Source: Rhodotorula mucilaginosa (lineage: Eukaryota > Basidiomycota > Microbotryomycetes > Sporidiobolales > Sporidiobolaceae). Taken from it: DNA of 64,000 bases. Below are positions 56,207-64,000 of this stretch, one piece after another; within the stretch, counting starts at the first letter, position 1; each line of letters begins with the position of its first letter. The position numbers and the translations under genes are program-made. The stretch lies in NCBI GenBank assembly GCA_034406715.1, contig CP137875.1:372001-436000 (forward strand), read 5' to 3'. The notes under the pieces are model-generated. The model had not been told where the DNA came from and searched no databases. It saw nothing but the letters and a program-made list of their open reading frames with translations.

Positions 56207-59200
56207 ATGAACAAGGCTGTCGCGCTGGTCGCCGCAGCGGGCCTCACCGTCTACTTCCGCCCGATGCAACACCACCTCGACACTTACACACAGCATCCCG
56301 GGCTCTCCGCAACTCTCGTCGGCGCGTCGATTGCATTTGTCCTCCTCTCGGCGTTCACCAGCCAGCTCATGACGGCATGGAGCTTCGCTTGGAACTGCTT
56401 CTTCCGACCGCTCGGCAAGACCTCGACCCAGGAAGGCCGGTTGACAGAGTTTTACCGCGGCCAGGCATCGGTACAGTCAGATTCGTCGACGCACAGGCGG
56501 GTTGGCATTGCTGATCTGGTTTCTCGACAGATCTACGACAAGACGCGCGAAAAGTTGCTGCGCGGCAGAACCACCATGTTGAAACTTTCAGCGGCTCACC
56601 TCCGAGAGGTCCGCCGCAAGAACCCGCACAAGAAGCTCGTCTGGCTCGACATCGGAGGCGGAACCGGCTGGAATGTCGAAGAGATGAACAAGGTGCGTGT
56701 CGGAATCGCTTTCCGAGCTCGGCGGGTCTTTTCGATCTGACCAGGCGCCATCCTGCAGCATTTCCCGATCAAAGACTTCGACGCCGTCTACGTTCTCGAC
56801 CTCTGTGAACCCCTACTCGAGGTCTCACGGAAGCGGTTCGAGGCTCGTGGGTTCAAGAATGTGCAGTGTCTGCTCCAGGACGCGACCCACTTCACTCTGC
56901 CCGAGTGGTCTGAGGAAGGCGTCGAATTCGAAGGCGGTCTCGACTTTGTCACGATGAGCTACTCTCTCAGGTGCGGCGCTAGGACTCCTCAGGCTTAGTT
57001 GCTACGTACAGCTCACATCCGTAGACGCGTTTGCAGCATGATGCCGGATTACTTGACGTTGCTCGACCGCGTCGACCGCTTCCTCAACCCGGCCGGCGTC
57101 TTCGGCGTTTGCGACTTTTACGTTTCAGCTCGCGAGTCGAGCTCCCTCGCCGGCGTCATCGGCGACGTCGCCTCGCGCCAATGCAGCTGGCTCTCGCGGT
57201 GGTTCTGGCTCCACTGGTTCGAGCTGGACCACGTCGACCTGCATCCCTCCCGCCGCGGTTATCTCGAGCACAAGTTCCCGACGATCAAGTCTTACAACGC
57301 GCGCAACGGCTTCGTCCTGCCTGGCCTCGTCAGCATCCCGTACTATGTCTCGCTTCACACATCCCGCCGTATCGACACGGCGAAAGCCAGTCAGGCGTAC
57401 GAGGTCGACGCCGGAAACACCATCTCGGCTTCGGCCTCGCCGTTGCTGCATCCGAGCCTGTCGCGTCAGCACTCCATGAGCGAAGTGCCGGACCTCGCGC
57501 TTGGAGCTAGCGCGGCACTGTCCCGAACGCGTTCCAAGTCCTCCGCCTCGACTTCCGGGCTCAAGCGTTCCGACTCGCGCTCGAGCGACAAAAGCGACAG
57601 TTACCGCATCGACATTGCTCCGGATTTCCAGCTGACGGCCTTCCACTACGGCCTCAAGCACTTCCGAGTGCCTTACGTCGACGACCCGGTCCACCGCAAC
57701 TTCCGCTCGTACATCTATTCTTTCGTCTGGGAAGACCCGCGCGTCGACATGGAACACATCAAGCTCGGAAAGGAGGACGCCGTTCTCTGCATCACCTCGG
57801 CGGGAGACAATGCGTGCGTCTCTCTAATCGCGCAGAAGACTTCGAATATGTTTGCGGTTTGCTGACTCTCTTGCTCCGCAGTCTGCACTGTAAGCCAGCC
57901 GAACCTGCCTAGCCCGAAACAGTCTTTGACCGTCCGGTCTCCGCAGATGCCATCGAGGGCCGTCCTCGCCGGATCCATACCGTCGACTTCAACCCGTGCC
58001 AGGGTCACCTGCTCGAGCTCAAGTGGGTAGCTTTGCGGCCCGGAGCAGGGTGAACTGATTGCTAATCCGTTCTCCCTCAGGCTCGCATGCATTTCTGCTC
58101 TCGACTACGAGGACTTCTGGATGGTACTTTCCACCTTCCAAGTAGCGCGCCTATACGTACCAGACCTGACGATCTCTATATAACAGATGTTTGGCGAGGG
58201 TCGTCACCCGAATTTCCGCGAGTTGCTCGACACGAAGATTTCGCCTTTCCTCACTTCGCACGCATACCAATTCTGGCGGAAGAAGGAGCACTACTTTGAC
58301 TCGATGTTTTACCGCCGCGGCTAGTGAGTATGGCTTCTCCACTGCTCTCCGCGAGCTCCCGACTGATGCTTGCCCTCCCAACCAGTTCCGGGCACGCTTT
58401 GCGCTTGTCCGCATGGGCCTTGTCGCTCACGGGACTGCGCGGCTGGGCGCACAAGATGTGCACCGCCAAGGATCTCAACGAGCAGCGGCGGATCTGGAAC
58501 CAAAAGATCCGACCGGTCCTCCTCTCTGGCTTCCTGCGCAAGATCATCTTCGCCAACCCGGCCTTCATGTGGAACGCGCTCGGCGTCCCGATGAACCAGG
58601 CTCAGGTCTTCCTCCAAGAGACCTCGGTCTCCCAATTCGCGATCGACACTTTCGACCCCGTCGCGCTCAATACCCCGATCAAAACCGACAACTACCACTA
58701 CCAGCTTTGCCTCGAGGGCAAGTACACGAAAGAGTCGTGCCCGGCATACCTGACTCGAGAAGGCTTTGAAGCTCTCAAGAAGGACGATGCCGTAAGTCCC
58801 CGTCTCTGTCCCGAAGTTGACGCTGCTTTCCTGTGCTGAACCGAACGGCTTCCCTTGGCCCTCCTCAGGCTCGCCTCGACTGCTTCCGAGTCCACACCGA
58901 CTCGATCATGAACGTCATGAAGCGCCTCGGAAAAGATTCCCTCACGATCGCCATCATCATGGACCTGCAGGACTGGTTCCCGAACACGGTCGCGACTCCC
59001 CCGGCGGCGGGCGCGAAACCGTGCGAGCTCACGCAGACGATTCAGACGCTCAAGATGGCGCTCAAGCCCGGCGGACGCGTCTTCTTCCGCTCGGCGGGTC
59101 AGGAACCGTGGTACCTCGAACTGTACCGGCGCGAAGGCTTCCGGGTCGAATGTATTCACAAGCGTCCGATCGGCGGCAAGGACCCGATCGACCGGGTCAA

Positions 59201-59296
59201 CATGTGAGTAACTCTGCCCTCTTTCTTCCAGCGTTCCCACGGCTGACCGACATACTCTGCAGGTATGCGAGTTTCTATTGCTGTCACAAGCCGTGA
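56207..59296 (+). CDS. BTA1: Betaine-lipid (DGTS) synthase Bta1
   Basis: Makes diacylglyceryl-trimethylhomoserine from diacylglycerol and S-adenosylmethionine at the ER; DGTS replaces phosphatidylcholine when phosphate is scarce (family knowledge). The ATG at 56207 opens MNKAVALVAAAGLTVYF, with two hydrophobic segments before residue 75. The fungal BtaB-then-BtaA order is seen: an N-terminal methyltransferase with SAM motif LVWLDIGGGTGWNVEEM, LDLCEPLLEVSRKRF and FVTMSYSLSMMPD; a Ser-rich linker (~57420-57600); then the aminocarboxypropyl-transferase half with FSYIYSF-like RNFRSYIYSFVWEDPRVD, VLCITSAGDNALHYA, VDFNPCQGHLLELKLA, QWRIWNQ-like RRIWNQKIRPVL, LCLEGKYTKESCPAYL, DSLTIAIIMDLQDW and LKPGGRVFFRSAG. 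About eight introns. Stop TGA at 59294. Confidence 0.9.
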
Positions 59297-59470
59297 TCTG
59301 TTCTGTATTCTGTCTCTCGGGATCGTTCCAAAGCCCCAAAAATGTCGTGACGAAGTACTTTTTGTATTCAGTGCCAGGTTTCCAATCGCCATTCCCGCAT
59401 AGTCACGAAAGGAGAGACGAGAGAATGATACATAATGCACTCTAAGCTACAGACCCTGGTACATGCGGGA

Positions 59471-61473
59471 TCAAGACCCTTTGTTGCCACCGCCGGGCGC
59501 ACGTGGCTTCTTCAGCAGCGGCGCCTCGAAAGGCTGTTTTGCGAACGGATCGATAAACTGCAGCGCCATCGTCAAGTCGCTCTCGAGGGCGTTGCAGCTA
59601 GAGGTGAGGTAGAACGTCAGCGAATTGCTTTATGCGATCTCGTTGTCGCAGAGAGAAAGGGACTTGCAAGACGTTGCCCCATCGATCGGCGGCGCGATGC
59701 TGTAGCGAGCTCCCGTAGATATCGTTCGCGAGTCGTTCCGTCGACGGGACCGGCTGAGTCTGACCCCACGCCGCGCTCCCCGTTCCGCCTTTCGGTCCCG
59801 ACCCGTCCGTCTTGGGGCAGACAAAGTTCAAAAACGGCGGGCAGCGAGCCTGGACGAGGTGGCAGACGTCGAGGCAGGGCGGGATCTCGCTATACGGGAA
59901 GGGAGATTCGCGAGCGAGGTTGGCCGGATCGGGCGGGTACGACGAATCGTTGAAGAGGAAGGGGAAGGTGGAGGAGAGGTTGGCGGGCCCGAAGAGGGGC
60001 GTGCGAGACGCGAACGGCTCGCTGCGCACGAGTCGGCTTTGGTACGAGTCGGGTAGGAACCAAGACGCGATCAGATCGCCGTTCGAGTCGTACGTGTCGG
60101 GAACTGTATCGTTGAGCGAGACGTTCGGCGGCGCATCGTCGCAGCGAGGCATGACCACCGCACAGACATAATCCCGGTACGCATCGAGGCAGTCTGAGCA
60201 CTTTGAAACGACCGAATAAAGCCCGTACGGCTCTTTGTCGCAAGGGAAGGTGGTGAGGGTGCGCGAAAAGTTGGCGAGCGAGGCCGACACGGTCTTGTTG
60301 AAGTAGCTGATCAGCTGCGAGGTGCTGATGGACTGCGGTGCCGGAACGGCGTAGGCGACGTTTGGACAAGACGGAACGTCAAAGACGAGGCGACAGGAAT
60401 CAGCTGCGACGAAAAGGTCGGGGTTAGCTCCGCAGCGGTGGACGGGGGAGAGATGCCAACGACTCACTCTCTTTTGTCGCAAAGAAGACCGGATCGTAGA
60501 CTCGCATCTGGGAGGATCCGTCGCTCGAGGTCGAATTCTCGACGAGCCATGCCGTAAAGTTGGTGCCTCGCGCGAGGTCTGAGATGAGGAACTGGTTCCG
60601 TTCGCCCGGGCCGTACCCTCTCGACGTCAAACTGTTGGCGATCCTCGACGGTGTCGCGACATTGTTGGTCATGGCCCGACGGAGGAAGCAATGTGACCGC
60701 GCAAGCGGGAAGGCGAGGTCCGACGTGCTCGCAAGAACGGGCGTGTAGGATTGCGACTGGTTGGTCGCCGCGAACAAGACGGAAGTCGCGTCCGTGTCTT
60801 CGAGCCTGAACCCGGGCTGGCCGGTCGCCAAATACGGAGCCGACTCGGTCCCGTTCGCGAGGCCGAGTTCAAACGTCCACTGCTCGTTGCGGTCGCCGCG
60901 GCCGCCGCCTGGCGACGCCAGAATCGACTCGTCCGACCACGTTCCATCGCCTCCTTCCAGCAGATCGTTCGCGTCCGGCGCGTAGATGCTGATAGTGAGG
61001 TTGCCCTCGTTGGCAGCTCGGATCGTAACGTTGGCGTAGCCGTACTCGAGCGCGCTCGAATCGCCTTTCGAACCTCGCGGGACGCCAGTCGCATCCGGGT
61101 CGGCCGACGGTCCGGGCAGCGGATTGCTCGACGAGTTGGAGACGTACAAGCTCTTTGCGAGCTGGACCGGCAGCGTGAAGGAATCGTTCGCCGCGAGGCT
61201 GGCGGGGATGGCGCACAGCGAGAGCGAGATGTACAGAGGGAACGAAGCGGGCGCCGGCAGCGACAAGACTGTCGACTGGGCGCTGCCGAGCGTGATGGTC
61301 GTGGTGGATGGCGAGGTCAGGCTCTGATTCTGCGCGAGCACTGCCCCGACCAGGCCGTACGCGAGGCAGACGAGCGCTGTCCGCGCTGTTGGATGACGGC
61401 GACGACGAGGCGGCCTCCGCCAGAACAGGTGAGGCGCAGCTATCCGCTCCTTCGTCTTGGCCGTCCAGAACAT
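59471..61473 (-). CDS. MID1: Stretch-activated Ca2+ channel component Mid1
   Basis: Regulatory subunit that works with the Cch1 channel at the plasma membrane (family knowledge). The ATG at 61473 starts with a basic cytosolic-type stretch followed by a hydrophobic signal (TALVCLAYGLVGAVLA). The extracellular part has many N-glycosylation sequons (NQS, NDS, NSS, NVT, NLT, NGT) and a Cys-rich C-terminal half: PCDKEPYGLYSVVSKCSDCL, YRDYVCAVVMPRC, IPPCLDVCHLVQARCPPFLN and, across the last intron, WGNVFCNALESDL. The last intron (59667-59597) has a GC donor (GCAAGT); using it restores the Mid1 CNA motif, whereas the neighbouring GT choice breaks the match. Stop TGA at 59471. Length ~620 residues, slightly above yeast Mid1 (548). 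Confidence 0.85.
59597..59667 (-). other. MID1: GC-AG intron in MID1
   Basis: On the minus strand the junction reads GTCTT|GCAAGT ... CCTCTAG|CTGCAACGCC. GCAAGT is the classical GC donor. The join gives WGNVFCNALESD in one frame with both flanks. Confidence 0.6.
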
Positions 61474-61780
61474 AGCCGCTCGACCGTCTGGTCTGGCGAG
61501 TCAACGCAGTGAGAGACTGCAACGGACGTGCAGAGTCTCATCGTCATGTCAAGACGGACGGCCGCGTGAAAATGCTTACAGAAAAGGCCGACAAGAGCGA
61601 CTTCAGACTCATACGGAATAGTCATGACAGGCGCAACATTACCAAGAGCTACGGCAAGAGGGCGGGGGATCAAGAGAGGAAAGCGGAAAGGAGAGAACTG
61701 AAGTCTAACAGCAGGCCTGTCTCGAACAGTGTCCGCAGCGTCTAGCTAGCTGTACCAGATCTCTTTGAAGTGTATTCAGT
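61474..61780. other. Intergenic, KES1 end to MID1 start
   Basis: About 305 bases between two minus-strand genes. It should contain the MID1 promoter and KES1 3' UTR. No motif recognised. Confidence 0.35.
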
Positions 61781-63678
61781 CTACCGACCGGCCGACGGTT
61801 TGAGAACCCACGAATCCTCCGTCTCCGGCTGACCGGGGGGAAAAAAACAGGTCAGTCGACGTTTCTCACCTCGATTCAAACACGACTCCGCGTCTGATGA
61901 GAACTCACCTTGAACTTGAGGAGAGCCGCGAGCCGCGCATAGTCGGGGTCGTTCTCGACATAGTCAAACAACCTCAACTGGAACGGCTCGTCGGCGCCGG
62001 CCTGCTCGTCCTTGCGCTTCTGCCGTTCCGAGTTCTCGAGCGTCCCCTTGGCGACCGACGCCGCGTCATAGTCGCCGTTCCGGATCCCGTCCGCGACGGC
62101 CTTCCACGCCCGCCTCGACTCGAACTCGTTCTGCTGCTCGATCGGCTTGACCGAGATGCGCTCGCGCGTGACGGCGTCGCCCGCGTCGAGGAAGAGCGAA
62201 CCTTCCTTGCCGTCCTTGGAGGGTTTGATAAACTTGCTCTCGCCGACCCAGGTCCCCGAGATGGTGTACAGGGTCGGCCCGCCCGCGCCCGTCGTGATCG
62301 TCGTCTGGTGCGAGTGGGACGCGCCCGTCACCCACCCGGCGCCGGAGTACTTGATCGTCGTCGTCAAGCCGTGCGAGCCTTGGATGTACGACGTCTCGGT
62401 CAGCTCGACATAGGGGCGACCGGTCCAGAGTCCCTCAATCTTGAGCTTCGGCAAGGTGACGAGGTAGGCTGGCGACATAGCGAAATGTCAGTCCTCCGCA
62501 TCCCTAAGAACCCAGCGGAACATGACTGGGACTCACTCTCGGTCGAGCCGTCCGCGAGCTTGAGGCGCAGCAAGCCGTGTCCGACCTGCTTGACGCTGAT
62601 CATCCTCGCCGAGAAACTCGTCTTCTGGGCGCAGTTGCCCTCCCAGACGATGCCCTTCTTCTTGTTCTCAAGGCGGTAGGCTACAAGGTGCGCATCATGA
62701 TCAGGATTAGGTTTCCGTTGACTGCGCAAGAAGAGGGAGACTCGCCAGTGATGGGCGGGTGGTGCGAAACCTGCTCGACGGTGAGGACCAACTCGCCGTG
62801 GTCCCAGTCGCCGAGGAACTGCTCGCCGAGGAACGGGTTCAAGGGCTTCTTCTCCGAGCCAGTTTCCTTCTCTCGTCGCGTGAACTGGCCGCTCAAGGTT
62901 GCGAGGAACCAGCGCGTAACGCGGAGCTGTCGGTCTTCGGGGGTGGTGCCGTCGGCGATGGCTGCAAAGAGGTCTTTCGGCTCGCCCCAGTATGCTGTCG
63001 GGCGGAGACCGGTTAGCTCGGCGTTTCCGTCTGGTCACTGCTTCGATAAGAGCGTGGCAGCTCACAAGGAAACTCGGAGAGGGAGGTGGGGGACAGGATC
63101 TGCGGGTTTGATGTGCGTGGTGAGCCGGGCGTGTCAATGGCAGCGCTCGCATCCGGACTCACGAAGGGGGGTGCAGTCAAGCCAGACAAGTCTCCGGAGA
63201 AGCTCGCGAGCGACTTGAGGAAGCTGGTCCAGCCTGCGCAAAGAGTAAACGCGAGTGGAATCGTCAGTCTCTTGTCCCTGCCGAGTCGACCCTGCTTGCT
63301 CTACCCCGGGCGCGCATTCTAGTACCGACTTCCAGCTCTTGCAGTCCTGTATCCGCACTCTGCTGCGTGAACCGGGCTGTTGCGAGTGGCACGCGCGAAG
63401 ACCTGGCCTCGGGGAGACTGCCCAGGTCGGTCGCGTAATCTCTCGGACTGCGTCTGCTCGGACGTCGCGCGTGCCTCGGCTTGCATCTCCCACTGCTGAC
63501 CCCGTACCCCAAGCGCCCGCAAAGCAGCAGTCGGCAGCGAAGTGGAGCGACTCGTTCGACGCGGGGGTGCGTTCGTCGCAACCGTCCGGACACTGCCCCT
63601 CTCGTAAGAGCGCAAGGGGAGTAGCAAGGACTGACCGCTCTTCTGGGCTGTCGGTACGCTGGTCGCTTCGTCGGTCAT
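61781..63678 (-). CDS. KES1: Oxysterol-binding protein Kes1/Osh4
   Basis: Short OSBP-related lipid exchanger (sterol against PI4P) acting at Golgi/ER contacts (family knowledge). The core runs GWTSFLKSLASFSGDLSGLT, APPFVSP, SPTSLSEFP, then WFLATLSGQF, the signature EQVSHHPPITG, KKKGIVWEGNCAQKTSFSA, LPKLKIEGLWTG, SGTWVGESKFI and the helical tail ending EDSWVLKPSAGR, TAG at 61781. There is no PH or ankyrin domain, as in Kes1. Two starts fit: the ATG at 63678 (MTDEATSVPTAQKSG, intron 63635-63234), which matches the usual short Kes1 N-terminus, and the ATG at 63317 (MRARG, then an intron) joining the same acceptor at 63234. I chose the first because its text resembles other Kes1 starts, but its intron would be ~400 bases long. 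Confidence 0.85.
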
Positions 63679-64000
63679 GGTCCGTCTAGTATATGGTATG
63701 CAGTCGGGAGAGAGAGAGCGAGACGGCGATGACGATCTCGAAGGAGCGGCGGCCGAGACCAGCTCTCTGTTGCCCTCCGGACCCTGGACGGATGACTGCG
63801 CAGGCGCTCTATTTCTACAAGACTCGACTTTGTAAGTATACCCCCTACAGCTGATCCAACGATATGTTTGCGAGGCGATGACGTGGCACGAGTGACAGCG
63901 GTGATTGGCTGGGTACCTGGCAGATTTCTCCTGTGTCTCTCCCTCAGGCGAGTGTGATGCATCCTAGCTTGGAAAGAGGAGTCTAGAGAGCAGAGAGTGA
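63679..64000. other. Upstream region of KES1 to window end
   Basis: About 320 bases with a short GA-rich tract (GGGAGAGAGAGAGCGAGA at ~63708-63725). It is the likely KES1 promoter; no further gene can be supported before the window ends. Confidence 0.35.

Overview
This window looks like chromosomal DNA of a basidiomycete yeast of the Rhodotorula/Sporobolomyces type (Pucciniomycotina, probably Microbotryomycetes). The evidence is GC-rich coding sequence, dense genes with many short GT-AG introns that often carry a CTGAC-like branch site near the 3' end, fungal housekeeping genes, and a fungal betaine-lipid synthase. I recognise no transposon, virus-like element, rRNA, tRNA or CRISPR. Exon junctions were read by eye, so inner exon borders are approximate unless a position is given.

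Left part (1-19 kb): the 3' part of an Hrq1-type RecQ helicase, an intronless COG7 Golgi tether, mitoribosomal mS41/Fyv4, a long minus-strand gene joining a USP25/28/Ubp2-like domain in frame to the ribosome-assembly protein Tsr4/PDCD2, a cell-surface kelch protein with one membrane span, an Hrp1-like mRNA 3'-end factor whose start codon is split by an intron, and an unknown acidic serine-rich protein.

Middle part (19-48 kb): three tandem minus-strand F-box-type genes, two of them in a recent ~2.6 kb direct duplication and all three carrying a reading-frame problem; the ER chaperone Lhs1/GRP170 ending in KDEL; the stress MAP kinase Hog1 (with a 14-nt microexon); the TORC1 regulator Sea4/MIOS (19-nt microexon); two tandem 7TM proteins of unknown family; the U6 snRNA m6A methyltransferase METTL16 (11-nt microexon); a PTPS-fold protein without its usual nucleophile; and a four-span membrane protein with a SAP-like N-terminus.

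Right part (48-64 kb): a VHS/GAT trafficking adaptor, a mitochondrial animal/plant-type bifunctional lysine-ketoglutarate reductase/saccharopine dehydrogenase, the fused betaine-lipid synthase Bta1, the Ca2+ channel subunit Mid1 (with a GC-AG intron), and the oxysterol-binding protein Kes1/Osh4.

The genes do not form an obvious cluster. Several serve stress and membrane homeostasis (Hog1, Mid1, Sea4, Lhs1, Kes1, Bta1). The strongest candidates for something undescribed are the USP-like/Tsr4 fusion in which both catalytic positions of the protease are replaced, the PTPS-like protein lacking the nucleophile, the tandem 7TM pair, and the F-box duplicates with a repeated ~40-residue N-terminal motif.
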